Assembly (NCBI GenBank): GCA_008727115.1
Contig: CP044131.1
Span: 3,410,001 to 3,474,000 of the forward strand
From: Comamonas testosteroni
Lineage (GTDB): Bacteria; Pseudomonadota; Gammaproteobacteria; Burkholderiales; Burkholderiaceae_C
Reading direction: 5' to 3'
Length of the DNA: 64,000 nt
Part shown: piece by piece, positions 18,465 through 28,325 of the stretch
Position numbering within the stretch: position 1 is the stretch's first letter
Layout of the letters: each line of letters opens with the position of its first letter
The notes under the pieces: generated by a model
What the model was told of the DNA's origin: nothing
Database searches by the model: none
The model's input: the letters and a program-made list of their open reading frames with translations, nothing else
Translations under genes and position numbers: made by a program

Positions 18465-19948
18465 CACTTTTTATCAGCCAATGCCAGACGCGAATGGCGC
18501 ATGCCGTAGGCCATATAGATCACCGCGCCCAGCGCCATCCAGCCCAGAAAGCGCAGCCAGGTCAGCGTGGTGAGGTTGAGCATCAGATAAAAGCACAGCA
18601 CCGCCGAGAGCACGGGCAGCACGGGCATAAAAGGCACGCGGTAACCAGCGCTTGATTCGGGCCGCTTTTTGCGCAGCACCACCACGCCAATGCTGACCAG
18701 CACAAAAGCCGACAGCGTGCCAATGTTGATCATCTCTTCGAGCAGCTCCACCTTAGTAAAGCCCGCCAGCACGGCCACGATCACGCCCACGACCAATTGC
18801 AGGCGAACGGGCGTCTTGCGCTTGACCGATGTCACGCCCCAGCTGCGCGGCAGCAGGCCGTCGCGGCACAAGGCCAGCAGCACGCGGGAGCTGCCCATCA
18901 GCAACACCATGACCACGGTGGTCATACCGATCAGCACACCCACCGAAATCACCTGTGCGGCCCAGCCCGCGCCCACAGCGATGAAGGCGGTGGCCAGCGA
19001 CGGGTTCTCGGCCTTGGCCAGCTCGGTGTACGGCACCATGCCGGTCAGCGCCAGCGTGACCAGGATGTACAGCACCGTGACCAGCGCCAGCCCGCCCAGA
19101 ATGCCGCGCGGCAGCGTGCGCTGCGGGTCTTTGACTTCTTCAGCCGAGGTGGCCACCACGTCAAAACCCAGAAATGCAAAGAACACCAGCGATGCGCCGG
19201 AGATCACGCCCAGCCAGCCGTACTGGCTGGGCGCGGCGCCAAACAACCAGGCCAGCATGGGCTGGCCCCACATATCGCCGCTCACGCCATGGGCCACCAC
19301 CGGCGGCTGCGCGGCGGGAATGAAGGGCGTGAAGTTGTCGGTGTTCATATAGGTGAAACCGACCACGATCACAAACACGGTGATCGCCAGCTTGATGATG
19401 GTGAACACATTGTTGACCTTGGCCGAGATCTGCGTGCCCGCAATCAGCAGCGCGGTGAACACAGCCACGATGAAAAACGGCCCCCAGTTCAGGCTGAAGC
19501 CTGCAACCTGAATGGTCTGCGCAATATCGATACCCGCCGTGGAAAACACCGCCGCCAGATAAATGCCCCAGTACTTGGCCAGCACGGCGGCGGCCGAGAT
19601 CATCTCCAGCAGCAGATTCCAGCCAATGATCCAGGCCAGCCCCTCGCCCAGCGTGAGATAGGTATAGGTGTAGGCACTGCCCGTGACGGGCACGGTGGAC
19701 GCGAACTCCGCATAGCACATGATGGCCAGTGCGCAGGTGGCGGCTGCCAGGATGAAGGAGAAGATCACCGCCGGCCCGGCAAAGCTGCCCGCCGCGCGCG
19801 CCCCCACCGAGAAGATGCCTGCGCCCACGGCCACGGCCAGGCCCAGAATCATCAGATCAAAAACACCCAGCGTGCGCTGGAGCTGGCGGCCCGGCTCGTC
19901 CGAATCGGCCAGCGCCTGTTCAATGGTTTTGGTTTTCAGCCACTGCAT
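18464..19948 (-). CDS. APC-superfamily amino acid permease
   Basis: This inner-membrane transporter of 494 residues has about 12 to 14 hydrophobic segments. It resembles the cationic amino-acid transporter (CAT/YfnA) branch: an amphipathic N-terminus is followed by LMILGLAVAVGAGIFSVG, the unwound first helix with the GAGIF substrate motif, and SAYTYTYLTLGEGLAWIIGW. The substrate cannot be fixed from sequence. It is a single gene with its own terminator. The 286-bp gap upstream (19949-20234) shows nothing I can identify. Confidence 0.9.
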   Translation of the reverse strand: MQWLKTKTIEQALADSDEPGRQLQRTLGVFDLMILGLAVAVGAGIFSVGARAAGSFAGPAVIFSFILAAATCALAIMCYAEFASTVPVTGSAYTYTYLTLGEGLAWIIGWNLLLEMISAAAVLAKYWGIYLAAVFSTAGIDIAQTIQVAGFSLNWGPFFIVAVFTALLIAGTQISAKVNNVFTIIKLAITVFVIVVGFTYMNTDNFTPFIPAAQPPVVAHGVSGDMWGQPMLAWLFGAAPSQYGWLGVISGASLVFFAFLGFDVVATSAEEVKDPQRTLPRGILGGLALVTVLYILVTLALTGMVPYTELAKAENPSLATAFIAVGAGWAAQVISVGVLIGMTTVVMVLLMGSSRVLLALCRDGLLPRSWGVTSVKRKTPVRLQLVVGVIVAVLAGFTKVELLEEMINIGTLSAFVLVSIGVVVLRKKRPESSAGYRVPFMPVLPVLSAVLCFYLMLNLTTLTWLRFLGWMALGAVIYMAYGMRHSRLALADKK

Positions 19949-20234
19949 GCATATCCGCGGGCTCTTTCGCCCAGCGCTTGTGGCGCAGCGGCGGTGGCCC
20001 GTTTGTTTTGGTCAAAAAAGCATCCTAGGGTTTTCACCCGGTGTTTGCAGATTCCCTGCAACATCACCGCTGCTGCTGCATGTTTTGTGCAAGTGCAGTC
20101 ACACCGCTTCGCCAAAAAGAACTAGCCAGCATCGCGATTCACGAAGCCTGCGTACGGTTGGTGATCGACGCCGTACTCCTGCAAGTAAGCAAGCACTCAA
20201 GCAGGATTCAAAAACACCCCAGCGCGGCTCTGGG

Positions 20235-20933
20235 TCATGCGCGATCGGGGCTTTGGGCTTGCTGCAGCGGCTGCGCTGCGGGTGCCGGGCGAATCAGCAC
20301 GCAAAGAAACGCCACCAGCACCAGCGCCGTGACCACATCCAGCACATGGTGCTGATGCACCAGCATGGTGGATGCGCAGATGGCGATGCTCCACAGCACA
20401 ATGCCAAGGCACAGTCCCACCCTGCCCTTGGGCCACTGGCACTGACAGACAGCCAGGCAAGTCAGCGCGGTATAGACGATGTGCAGCGAGGGCAGCAGAT
20501 TGTGCGGCTTGTCCACAAAAAACATGGCCGAGAAGATGCTGCGGTAAGGCTCAGCATCGGGGATGACGCGCTCAAACGCCAGATTGGCCGGGAACAGCAC
20601 AAAGACCAGCCCGCAGATCAAGGTGCCCGCAATCTGGCGCTTGCCCAGTGCTGACAGCACCGGCTGCTGCACCAGCCACAGCGGCAGCACCAGAAAGGGG
20701 AAGAAGGAGAAATAGACAAAGATGAATTCCGGCACCAGCGGAATCATCGCGTCCCAGGGCGTGAGAAAGTCATAGCGCTGATCGCGCAGGCTGGCCAGCC
20801 AGTTGGCAGTGGGATACACCGCATAAGAAGCGATCAGCACCCAGACCGCCCAGAACACAAAGCCGCGCTGCTTTTGCGCGGAATGAGGCTGGGCTTTGTG
20901 ATGGTGAGGAGTGGCGGTCACGGGCTTGGTCAT
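20235..20933 (-). CDS. PAP2-family phosphatase, membrane protein
   Basis: This integral membrane protein of 232 residues has about six hydrophobic segments. Elements of the PAP2 acid-phosphatase site are present: KPHNLLPSLH near residue 146, and HQHHVLD near residue 198 supplying the catalytic His and Asp. PSLH rather than PSGH places it near the inositol-phosphorylceramide-synthase-like branch. A lipid phosphate substrate is likely. The start MTKPVTA was chosen because longer readings run into the neighbouring cytochrome gene. Confidence 0.85.
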   Translation of the reverse strand: MTKPVTATPHHHKAQPHSAQKQRGFVFWAVWVLIASYAVYPTANWLASLRDQRYDFLTPWDAMIPLVPEFIFVYFSFFPFLVLPLWLVQQPVLSALGKRQIAGTLICGLVFVLFPANLAFERVIPDAEPYRSIFSAMFFVDKPHNLLPSLHIVYTALTCLAVCQCQWPKGRVGLCLGIVLWSIAICASTMLVHQHHVLDVVTALVLVAFLCVLIRPAPAAQPLQQAQSPDRA

Positions 20934-21040
20934 GCGCGGATTATGAAATAGCCGCGCAAACTGCTCCGCAGTCTGAAAGTTAAAAAGCAAAGACAAGGCC
21001 CAAAGCACTGTGCCTTGGGCCTTTGGACATCGCTTGCAGC

Positions 21041-21502
21041 TTACTTGTCTGATGTGTCTGATGTATCCAATGCCTTGGCCGACATCACCCAACGCGCCAT
21101 TTGCAAGGCATCCGCCTCGCTGACCTGTAGGTGGCGAGGCATGATGACATTGCCCCACACCCCAACGCTGCCGCCGCGAATCTTGCCAGCCAGATAACTC
21201 TGGGCATCGGCCTCCGTCGCGTACTTCTGCGCAACCTCGGTAAAGCCCGGACCCACAAATTTGCGATCCAGCCCATGGCAGCGCATGCAGTCAGCGCCCT
21301 CCACCAGCTTGCGGGCCTGCGCTAGTTCAGGCTGAGATGCAACCATCGCATCCGCCGCCTTCTCAGCCGTGCTGACCCGCATGATGCGCCAGCCGATATT
21401 GGCCACGCCCGCCGCAGAAGCCAGTATGACCAGCCCCATCAGCCAGCCAATCCAGCGCGGCCGATCCGGGTAGGTTTCTTCATCGTCGATAGGGTCAGTC
21501 AT
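21041..21502 (-). CDS. Membrane-anchored class I cytochrome c
   Basis: The protein is 153 residues with one N-terminal membrane segment (WIGWLMGLVILASAAGVANI) and a periplasmic heme domain. The heme site is CMRCH, and the likely axial methionine is in VIMPRHLQ. Such proteins pass electrons in the periplasm; the partner is not identifiable. The start MTDPIDDEE fits a cytoplasmic tail ahead of the anchor. The short 107-bp gap to the PAP2 gene suggests they might be co-transcribed. Confidence 0.88.
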   Translation of the reverse strand: MTDPIDDEETYPDRPRWIGWLMGLVILASAAGVANIGWRIMRVSTAEKAADAMVASQPELAQARKLVEGADCMRCHGLDRKFVGPGFTEVAQKYATEADAQSYLAGKIRGGSVGVWGNVIMPRHLQVSEADALQMARWVMSAKALDTSDTSDK

Positions 21503-21597
21503 AGCAAGCAGATTCACAAAAAAGTATGGCCAGCAGAGGCTGGCCATAGAACGCGGAGCAAAAACTGGCGCGATCCAAGCCAGGGACACCGAGGCAG

Positions 21598-21672
21598 CGC
21601 CGCCGCGCACCGAAGGTGTCGTCCCCCTCCGCAAAGCAGAGAGGGGGAAGGCGCGGTAGCGCCTCAGGGGGA
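21598..21672 (-). repeat. GC-rich 3'-end repeat, copy A2
   Basis: This copy sits 5 bp after the purH stop, in the same orientation relative to the gene as the other copies. It contains the shared blocks GTGTCGTCCCCCTCC and GCGCCTCAGGGGG. Confidence 0.75.
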
Positions 21673-21676
21673 GTTT

Positions 21677-23263
21677 TTAGTGCCTGAAATGGCGGACGCC
21701 GGTAAAGACCATCGCCACACCACGCTCGTTCGCCGCATCAATCACCTCCTGGTCACGCATGGAGCCGCCGGGCTGGGCCACGCAGGTTGCACCTGCATCG
21801 ACCACCACATCCAGACCATCGCGGAAGGGGAAGAAGGCATCCGACGCCACCACGGTGTTCTGCAGCGACAGCTTGGCTGCTTCGGCCTTGATGGAGGCGA
21901 TGCGAGCCGAGTCCAGGCGCGACATCTGGCCTGCGCCCACGCCCATGGTCATGCCGTTCTTGCAGAAGACGATGGCGTTGGACTTGACGAACTTGGCCAC
22001 CTTCCAGGCAAACAGCAGGTCTTGCAGTTCTTCCTGAGTAGGTTGCTTGATGGTCACGACCTTCAGCTCTTCCAGCTTCAGTTCGTGGTTGTCAGCCGAT
22101 TGCAGCAGCAGGCCCGAGCCCACGCGCTTGGTTTCCAGCGCGTTGCGCACGGCGCCGTAGTTGGCGGGCAGCGCAATCTTCATCAGACGCACATTGACCT
22201 TGGCCTTGAAGATTTCCAGCGCTTCGGCACTGAATTCAGGGGCCATCAGCACTTCGACGAACTGCTTGGAAACGGCTTCGGCAGCGGCCTTGTCCACAGG
22301 GCGGTTGAAGGCGATGATGCCGCCGAAAGCGCTGGTGGGGTCGGTCTGGAAGGCCTTCGAATAAGCCTCGAAGGGGTTGGCGCCCACGGCCACGCCGCAG
22401 GGGTTGGCGTGCTTGATGATGACGCAGGCAGGCACGTCAAAGCTCTTGACGCATTCCCAGGCGGCATCGGCATCAGCGATATTGTTGTAGCTCAGTTCCT
22501 TGCCTTGCAGCTGCACGCCAGTAGCAAGCGAACCGTCCGCCACGTTCACGTCGCGGTACCAGGCAGCTTGCTGGTGGCTGTTTTCGCCATAGCGCAGGTC
22601 TTGCACCTTCAGGTACTGCTCGTTGAACTGACCGGGGAAGGATGCGCGCTCGGGCACATATTCTTCGCTCAGCTTTTCGTCTTCGAACTTCACGGAAGAC
22701 AGGTAGTTGCTGATGGCACCGTCGTACTGGCTGATGCGGTTGAACGCAGCCACCGACAGCTCAAAACGCAGCTTGTTGCTCAGCTTTCCGTTGGCCTTCA
22801 ACTCGGCCAGCACGGCTTCGTACTGGTCGGCAGCGGTGAGCACGCCCACATCCTTCCAGTTCTTGGCGGCGGAACGCACCATGGCGGGGCCACCGATGTC
22901 GATGTTCTCGATGGCATCAGCCAGTGTGCAACCCGCCTTGGCCACGGTGGCTTCGAAGGGGTAGAGGTTCACGACCAGCAGGTCGATGGTCTCGATGCCG
23001 TGTTCCTTCAGCGCAGCCATGTGCTCAGGGAAATCGCGGCGGGCCAGCAGGCCGCCGTGCACCATGGGGTGCAGGGTCTTGACGCGGCCGTCCAGCATTT
23101 CGGGGAATTGGGTGACTTCAGCCACTTCGGTCACGGGCAGACCCTTGTCGGCCAGCAGCTTGGCCGTGCCACCGGTGGACAGCAGCTGCACGCCCAGGGC
23201 GTGCAGGGCTTGCGCAAATTCAACGATGCCGGTCTTGTCAGAGACGGAGATCAGAGCTTTCAT
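21677..23263 (-). CDS. purH: Bifunctional AICAR formyltransferase / IMP cyclohydrolase
   Basis: This enzyme catalyses the last two steps of IMP synthesis. The protein is 528 residues: an N-terminal cyclohydrolase domain ([17 protein letters not shown], with STGGTAKLL near residue 36) and a C-terminal formyltransferase domain with [11 protein letters not shown]. The start at MKALISV matches the family; an upstream in-frame Met is less likely. It lies downstream of dusB-fis in the same direction with a repeat between. A GC-rich repeat follows the stop. Confidence 0.97.
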   Translation of the reverse strand: MKALISVSDKTGIVEFAQALHALGVQLLSTGGTAKLLADKGLPVTEVAEVTQFPEMLDGRVKTLHPMVHGGLLARRDFPEHMAALKEHGIETIDLLVVNLYPFEATVAKAGCTLADAIENIDIGGPAMVRSAAKNWKDVGVLTAADQYEAVLAELKANGKLSNKLRFELSVAAFNRISQYDGAISNYLSSVKFEDEKLSEEYVPERASFPGQFNEQYLKVQDLRYGENSHQQAAWYRDVNVADGSLATGVQLQGKELSYNNIADADAAWECVKSFDVPACVIIKHANPCGVAVGANPFEAYSKAFQTDPTSAFGGIIAFNRPVDKAAAEAVSKQFVEVLMAPEFSAEALEIFKAKVNVRLMKIALPANYGAVRNALETKRVGSGLLLQSADNHELKLEELKVVTIKQPTQEELQDLLFAWKVAKFVKSNAIVFCKNGMTMGVGAGQMSRLDSARIASIKAEAAKLSLQNTVVASDAFFPFRDGLDVVVDAGATCVAQPGGSMRDQEVIDAANERGVAMVFTGVRHFRH

Positions 23264-23288
23264 GGGCGTCAATTCAAAGTTTGGATAA

Positions 23289-23330
23289 AAACAAGCTGCA
23301 AACACATATCTATCAAGCGCTTGCAGCTAT
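23289..23330. repeat. Dispersed hairpin repeat, copy B4
   Basis: CAAGCTGCAA and TTGCAGCT arms flank ATATCTATCAAGCGC in the 88-bp gap between fis and purH. It belongs to the same AT-rich hairpin family as copies B2, B3 and B8. Confidence 0.5.
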
Positions 23331-23351
23331 GGATTCGGTAGCTTTATCGAT

Positions 23352-23585
23352 TTAGAGCAGCTGATGATCGACCAGCTTCTTGCGCAAGGTATTGCGGTTC
23401 AGGCCCAGCCATTCGGCAGCGCGAGACTGGTTGTTGTCGGCCTGGCCCATCACCACCTCCAACAGCGGCTTTTCGACCAGGCGAATCACCATGTCATAGA
23501 CATTGGCCGGTGTCTCGCCCTCGAGATCGCGAAAGTAGCCCTCCAGGCTATCGCGCACAACTTGTTCTAAATTCTGATTGCTCAT
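23352..23585 (-). CDS. fis: Fis-family DNA-binding protein
   Basis: This small nucleoid-associated regulator of 77 residues carries a C-terminal helix-turn-helix, NNQSRAAEWLGLNRNTLRKKL, typical of Fis. It bends DNA and influences rRNA promoters, recombination and replication in the E. coli model. It overlaps the end of dusB by 4 bp, the classic dusB-fis operon. It is shorter than the 98-residue E. coli protein, which is normal for betaproteobacteria. Confidence 0.95.
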   Translation of the reverse strand: MSNQNLEQVVRDSLEGYFRDLEGETPANVYDMVIRLVEKPLLEVVMGQADNNQSRAAEWLGLNRNTLRKKLVDHQLL

Positions 23586-24646
23586 GCAGTCATTTCTGCG
23601 GGTTCGTTCAGCTCGCTGCTGGTTTCAGCAGCGGCCGTGACCGCCGGGATCCGCTCCATCTGCTGCCCCAGGGCATCCAGATAGTCGGCCACGGCCTGCC
23701 ATTGCACCGCGCAGTCCTCAATAGTGTTGATGTGTTTTCTGAATTCTTCCCCGCCCGGCAGGGCCCGCAGATACCACGCAATATGCTTGCGCGCGCTGCG
23801 TACGCCCGTTCCCTCGCCGTACAGGCTGTAGTGATCCTGCAGATGCTCGAGCAGCAGGCGGCGCAGCTCGGCCACCAGCGGCGGCGCCATGTGCTCACCT
23901 GTCGCCAGAAAGTGTGCGATCTCACGAAAGATCCATGGCCTGCCCTGCGCTGCGCGGCCAACCATGATGGCATCCGCCCCCGTGTAGGCCAGTACATCGC
24001 GGGCTTTCTCGGGGCTGTTGATATCACCATTGGCCACCACGGGCACGCTCACAGCCTGCTTGACGGCGGCAATCGTGTCGTACTCGGCAAAGCCTTTGTA
24101 GCCCTGCTCGCGCGTGCGGCCATGGACGGTGAGCATCTGAATGCCCACGTCTTCAAATTGGCGCGCCAGCAGCACCGCGTTCTTGTGCTCATCGCACCAT
24201 CCGGTGCGCATCTTCAGCGTGACAGGCACATTGAAGGGACGCGCGGCATCGACCACGGCACGGGCAATCTCCACGGCCAGCGGCTCGTTCTGCATCAGGG
24301 CGGAGCCCGCCCATTTGTTGCAGACCTTCTTGGCCGGGCAGCCCATGTTGATGTCGATGATCTGCGCGCCGCGCTCGATGTTGTAGACAGCCGCCTCGGC
24401 CATCATGGGACCATCGGTGCCGGCGATCTGCACCGAGATCGGGCCGGGCTCGCCCTCATGGTTGGCACGGCGGCTGGTTTTGAGGCTGTTCCACAGGTCT
24501 TTGCGCGAAGTCACCATCTCGCTGACCGCGTAGCCCGCGCCCAGGGCCTTGCACAACTGGCGAAATGGCCTATCCGTCACACCCGCCATGGGAGCGACAA
24601 ACAAACGATTTGCCAATGGAATATGACCAATGTGCAGGGCGGGCAT
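23582..24646 (-). CDS. dusB: tRNA-dihydrouridine synthase B
   Basis: This flavoenzyme reduces uridine to dihydrouridine in the tRNA D-loop. The protein is 354 residues. The FMN barrel starts ANRLFVAPMAGVTDRPFR, and the catalytic Cys is in NMGCPAKKVCNKWAGSAL. It is the first gene of the dusB-fis operon. A -10-like TATAAT lies about 70 bp upstream. Confidence 0.97.
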   Translation of the reverse strand: MPALHIGHIPLANRLFVAPMAGVTDRPFRQLCKALGAGYAVSEMVTSRKDLWNSLKTSRRANHEGEPGPISVQIAGTDGPMMAEAAVYNIERGAQIIDINMGCPAKKVCNKWAGSALMQNEPLAVEIARAVVDAARPFNVPVTLKMRTGWCDEHKNAVLLARQFEDVGIQMLTVHGRTREQGYKGFAEYDTIAAVKQAVSVPVVANGDINSPEKARDVLAYTGADAIMVGRAAQGRPWIFREIAHFLATGEHMAPPLVAELRRLLLEHLQDHYSLYGEGTGVRSARKHIAWYLRALPGGEEFRKHINTIEDCAVQWQAVADYLDALGQQMERIPAVTAAAETSSELNEPAEMTA

Positions 24647-24716
24647 GAAAGGGGTTCTGGGGTCGCTGCAGGCTGTGCATGCCTGAAACTGACCGGGTGC
24701 AGGAAAAGAGGGCTGG

Positions 24717-24722
24717 ATTATA
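24717..24722 (-). promoter_or_regulatory. Candidate -10 box of the dusB-fis promoter
   Basis: A perfect TATAAT on the minus strand lies 71 bp upstream of dusB. A TTGATC about 19 nt further upstream could serve as a weak -35. Confidence 0.4.
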
Positions 24723-24802
24723 CCTGCCCAAAATTTCAGCAGATCAAGCCCTGACCATTACCCTGCAGTGCAAATCACTATCCAGGGCGGTCGCACAACA
24801 CT

Positions 24803-25591
24803 CTAGTTCTTGCGCACCGGCACATCGAAGTACTGCTCGGGGTAAGGCTCTGCGATCAAGGTGTAGTGCCACCACTCTTCAGGCAGGTTCTTCCAGCCAT
24901 TGCGCTGCATGAGGGTGCGCAGCCAGCGGCGGTTGTGTTGCACATCCGGGGACAGGCGTGCATTGTCGGTATGGGACTGTTCATCAAACATGTCGAAAGG
25001 CGTGCCCATATCGACATCAATGCCATCCGCCAGAGGTCCATTCACATGCTTGCTGGCGCGCCGGGCATCCACCACCATCAGCGTCAAATCCGCTGTACTG
25101 GCGCGGCTGTGCCCGGACTTCTCGGCAATATAGCCACGCTTGAGCAGCTCGTTCTTGGGCACACGCGGGTAGTACATGTCCTTGTTCTTCTGGTCGGCCA
25201 TATCCTTGCTCCAGCGAACAAAGTCATTCACTGCAGCCTGAGGGCGATAGCAGTCGTAGACCTTCAGGCTCAGCCCCTTTTCCTGCAGCTCCTGCTGAAC
25301 CGCAGCCAAGGACTGTGCAGCCGTACGGCTGAGCCAGCAGACACCCGCCTCGTACCCTGCCACGGGCCGGCCCATGAAGTTATGCCGACCGGCATAGCGC
25401 ATGTCCTGCCTGATACCCGGCGCCAGCGTGGCCAGTGCCACCAGATCAGCTGACTGCGGCTGACCGGTTTTCTTGTCTGGCGAGGTCTCTGTCTTTATTC
25501 CTTGGGCACACCCTGCTATCAAAAGTACGGCAAAGCCCAGCCCCATCACCTGTCCCCATCGCATTTTTTTTGTCACAGGCCTGAAAACCAT
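24803..25591 (-). CDS. ddpX: VanX-like D-Ala-D-Ala dipeptidase lipoprotein
   Basis: This zinc peptidase of the M15D/VanX family has 262 residues. The lipobox LIAGC places the lipidated Cys at residue 28, so it should be anchored in the periplasm. Zinc ligands of the family are present: His161 and Asp168 in SGHSRASTAD, and catalytic Glu239 and His242 in EEWWHY. It likely cleaves D-Ala-D-Ala released during wall turnover. The start at 25591 has a GGGAG ribosome site just upstream; longer readings lack one. Confidence 0.87.
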   Translation of the reverse strand: MVFRPVTKKMRWGQVMGLGFAVLLIAGCAQGIKTETSPDKKTGQPQSADLVALATLAPGIRQDMRYAGRHNFMGRPVAGYEAGVCWLSRTAAQSLAAVQQELQEKGLSLKVYDCYRPQAAVNDFVRWSKDMADQKNKDMYYPRVPKNELLKRGYIAEKSGHSRASTADLTLMVVDARRASKHVNGPLADGIDVDMGTPFDMFDEQSHTDNARLSPDVQHNRRWLRTLMQRNGWKNLPEEWWHYTLIAEPYPEQYFDVPVRKN

Positions 25592-25735
25592 TCTTACTCC
25601 CATTGATCTGACGTTACCCAGACACACCTGCACATGCATTTGGAAAAGAAACCATACAACAGCCTGCAGCACCTAGACAGACCAGCGACTGCAAATTCCA
25701 AGGGAATTGAGCAAGCAGCCTAAACTAGCCGCCCT

Positions 25736-26257
25736 ATGGAAGCTTGGATACATCAGTTGCTGCAATGGCTGGCCCTGCCTGAAATGGGCCTGAGTACCGT
25801 GTTCGTCGTCGCTCTGGTGTCTGCAACCTTGCTGCCTCTGGGCTCCGAGCCCGTGGTCGCAGCTCTGGTCTCGGCCAACCCCGACCTGTTCTGGCCTGCC
25901 ATCTTTGTCGCCACGGCCGGAAATACGCTGGGCGGCGCCATCAGCTGGTGGATGGGCCTGGCCGCCAATCAAGCCTGGAGGCAGGCCAAAAAGCTGCGCC
26001 AGCACGGAGACCCTGTGCCGCAGAACATGCACCACAAGTCTCGCTGGAACCGCATCGCGCGCTACTGGCTACGCAAATATGGTGCAAAAGCCTGCCTGCT
26101 GAGCTGGCTGCCTGTCGTAGGCGACCCTCTTTGCGCTGTGGCAGGCTGGGTGCGCCTGCCCTTCTGGCCTTGCGTGGCTTATATGGCAGTTGGCAAGTTC
26201 CTGCGCTACACCTTGATGACTGCCGGACTGCACCAGATCATTCAGCGCTTTTTCTGA
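25736..26257 (+). CDS. YqaA-family (VTT/DedA-like) membrane protein
   Basis: This small inner-membrane protein of 173 residues has about four hydrophobic segments. It carries the VTT-domain features GSEPVVAALVSANPDLFW and ATAGNTLGGAISWWMG, and a second half-repeat ending in SWLPVVGDPLCAVAGWVRLP. Such proteins are relatives of DedA and may move lipids or maintain proton motive force; the exact function is unknown. It converges on the next gene with 7 bp between stops. Confidence 0.85.
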   Translation: MEAWIHQLLQWLALPEMGLSTVFVVALVSATLLPLGSEPVVAALVSANPDLFWPAIFVATAGNTLGGAISWWMGLAANQAWRQAKKLRQHGDPVPQNMHHKSRWNRIARYWLRKYGAKACLLSWLPVVGDPLCAVAGWVRLPFWPCVAYMAVGKFLRYTLMTAGLHQIIQRFF

Positions 26258-26264
26258 GTCCTTC

Positions 26265-26957
26265 TCAAGGCAGAAACGAAGGTGTCAGCAAGCGCAAGCC
26301 CAGTGAGAACCAGCGCTGGCTGCCTTCACCCATACGGTTGCCGTAGGTAGCATCGACCTGCACGCGATCCGGCACCACCCAGTAACGCACACCGACCTGC
26401 ATGAATGGCTTGCCCGAGCCCTGACCATAGGTCTCGGCAATCAGCCAGGTACGCTCATGCAACTGGGTCTCGCTGCCCAGCCCCCAGGTGAGATGGTGGC
26501 TACGCGTGCCTTGCTCTCGCAGCCACCCCAGATTGGTATGCAGGACCACCTTGTCATCGGCCAGAGACCAGCTCACAGGTACATAGGCATACATATCATG
26601 GCCACCGCCCGCCTCGCGGCGTGGATCACGTGATACGCCTGCAGCCAGTCCCCACCCCCAGCCATTGCTTTCCAGGGTTTTGAACAGAGTCTTGCCCTGC
26701 AGCATCTGTGCACTGCCACGTGTACGGCCATCTTCGCGATTCAAGGCTCCACCCACGGTGAGCTCCAGATTTCCCGTGAAGTTACAGGCGGGTTGGGCCC
26801 AGAACTCGGTATGCCCCTTGGGATGCTTGACCCAGCTCTCCAGCTGGCAGGCTTTGGGATCAACGATGCGCGCATCATCGGTATTCATGGGGCGCGCGGC
26901 ATGCGCCACTGTGCTCAAGGCGGCGGCAGACACCAGCAGCAGTTTGTGGAATGACAT
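26265..26957 (-). CDS. Secreted protein of unknown function, probable beta-rich
   Basis: The protein is 230 residues with a clear signal peptide (MSFHKLLLVSAAALSTVAHA). The mature part has alternating aromatic/polar strands and two cysteines, and ends in an amphipathic strand (RWFSLGLRLLTPSFLP), suggesting an outer-membrane barrel. I do not recognise a family. A possible parallel is the set of proteins annotated as transporter-like barrel proteins in Comamonadaceae, but this is only a resemblance. No operon partner is apparent. Confidence 0.75.
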   Translation of the reverse strand: MSFHKLLLVSAAALSTVAHAARPMNTDDARIVDPKACQLESWVKHPKGHTEFWAQPACNFTGNLELTVGGALNREDGRTRGSAQMLQGKTLFKTLESNGWGWGLAAGVSRDPRREAGGGHDMYAYVPVSWSLADDKVVLHTNLGWLREQGTRSHHLTWGLGSETQLHERTWLIAETYGQGSGKPFMQVGVRYWVVPDRVQVDATYGNRMGEGSQRWFSLGLRLLTPSFLP

Positions 26958-27128
26958 GGATTTCCTCCCTGTTATGTGCGTTTTTCAGAGGTAGCGCTCT
27001 AAGCCGGCAAGGCACTGAGCAAGACTTTAGCGCCGCACTGTGACACAGCTTTTCCAGGCCGGCAATTTCAGCATTTTTAAACCCTCAGCCCTTGTATAAA
27101 AAGCCCTTTAAGCTATAAATAAATGAGC

Positions 27129-27163
27129 AAAAAAAAAAATCGCCCGAAGTCACTGGGCGATTC
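27129..27163 (-). terminator. Terminator downstream of the first Bug receptor
   Basis: The ATCGCCC...GGGCGAT stem (27140-27161) is followed on the minus strand by an uninterrupted run of 11 Ts. Confidence 0.9.
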
Positions 27164-27201
27164 ATCGGCAGGCAGTGAAGCCTCCGCTCAGGCTGCAAGC
27201 C

Positions 27202-28200
27202 TCAATCCACCTTCAGGCCCAGACTCTGGGTCACCACGGCATAACGGTCCATATCGCTCAGGATCTCCTCGCCAAACCGGGCGGGTGACTGCTGGACCAA
27301 GGTGTAGCCCTGCTGCTGCAGCGACTGCTGCATCTGCGAATCAAGCTGAATCTGCGCCAGAACTTCATGCAGCTGCTTGACCACCGAGTCCGGAGTAGCT
27401 GCAGGTGCCAGCAGACCATGCCATTGCTCTACAGCAAAGGCCTTGATGCCCTGCTCGGCCACCGTAGGCACATCGGGCAGCTGTGCGATGCGCTGAGGAG
27501 CCGTGATGGCTATGGCACGCACACGCCCCGCCTCCAGCAAAGGAGCCGCACTGCTGGCCGTCACCACCCCAAACGGCACCTGACCGGCGGCCACCGCAGT
27601 AACAGCTGGCCCACAGCCTTTGAACGGGATGTGCAGCAGACGCACCTGTTGCGCCTGAGCCAGCATTTCACCCGCCATATGCTGAGGTGTGCCATTGCCG
27701 CAGCTGGCAAAAGCCAATGGAGCCTGCTCCGAAGTGCTCTCCAGCGCATCGCTCAGGCGATGAATGCTGCTTTGCGCAGGAACGACCAGCACCGAAGCAA
27801 TCGTGCCTGCGTTGAACACAGCCTTGAAGTCATGACGGGGATCAAAATCCAGATGCCGATACACCCCTGGATTGATCGAGAAAGAGCTGTTGGCCATCAA
27901 CAGCACACTGCCATCTGCTCTGGCATGGGCCACCTCACGCGCACCAATGTTGCCACTGGCACCCGGACGGTTTTCCACCACTACTGGCTGACCAATGCGC
28001 TGCTGCAACTCCGCCCCCAGCTTGCGTGCCAGCAAGTCCGTTCCGCCCCCCGGCGGAAAGGTCACAACAATGGTGATGGGCTTTTCAAAGCGCATGGCGG
28101 CAGTACCTGTGCGGGCCTGCCACAGGCCAGCAGCAGCTGTTGCAAAAACCGCCGCCGCCAACACGACAAGCCCACGACGCTTAGATGTCGATGACATCAC
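27202..28200 (-). CDS. Tripartite tricarboxylate transporter receptor (Bug family)
   Basis: This periplasmic solute-binding protein of 332 residues has a signal sequence (VVLAAAVFATAAAGLWQA). The Bug signature TFPPGGGTDLLARKL and the NRPGASGNIGA motif mark the ligand site. Bug proteins usually capture carboxylates; the ligand here cannot be predicted. No tctA/tctB membrane genes are nearby, so it is an orphan receptor, as is common in Burkholderiales. Confidence 0.92.
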   Translation of the reverse strand: MMSSTSKRRGLVVLAAAVFATAAAGLWQARTGTAAMRFEKPITIVVTFPPGGGTDLLARKLGAELQQRIGQPVVVENRPGASGNIGAREVAHARADGSVLLMANSSFSINPGVYRHLDFDPRHDFKAVFNAGTIASVLVVPAQSSIHRLSDALESTSEQAPLAFASCGNGTPQHMAGEMLAQAQQVRLLHIPFKGCGPAVTAVAAGQVPFGVVTASSAAPLLEAGRVRAIAITAPQRIAQLPDVPTVAEQGIKAFAVEQWHGLLAPAATPDSVVKQLHEVLAQIQLDSQMQQSLQQQGYTLVQQSPARFGEEILSDMDRYAVVTQSLGLKVD

Positions 28201-28211
28201 ACCCTCCCTCT

Positions 28212-28324
28212 AACCGGCAAATCTCAAACGAAGCACGGCCCAACCCAGAGACAGCAAGCAAGCGCCGCCGCGCAGCGAAGCTGTCGTCCCCCTCGGGGGA
28301 AGCCGTGCAGCGGCTCAGGGGGCT
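28212..28324 (-). repeat. GC-rich 3'-end repeat, copy A3 (extended form)
   Basis: This copy starts just after the nadC stop codon. It includes an outer segment (AATCTCAAACGAAGCACGG...GCAAGCAAGCGCCGCCGCG) that is also present in copy A5 after ffh, so the full repeat is about 110 bp. Confidence 0.75.
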
Positions 28325-28325
28325 T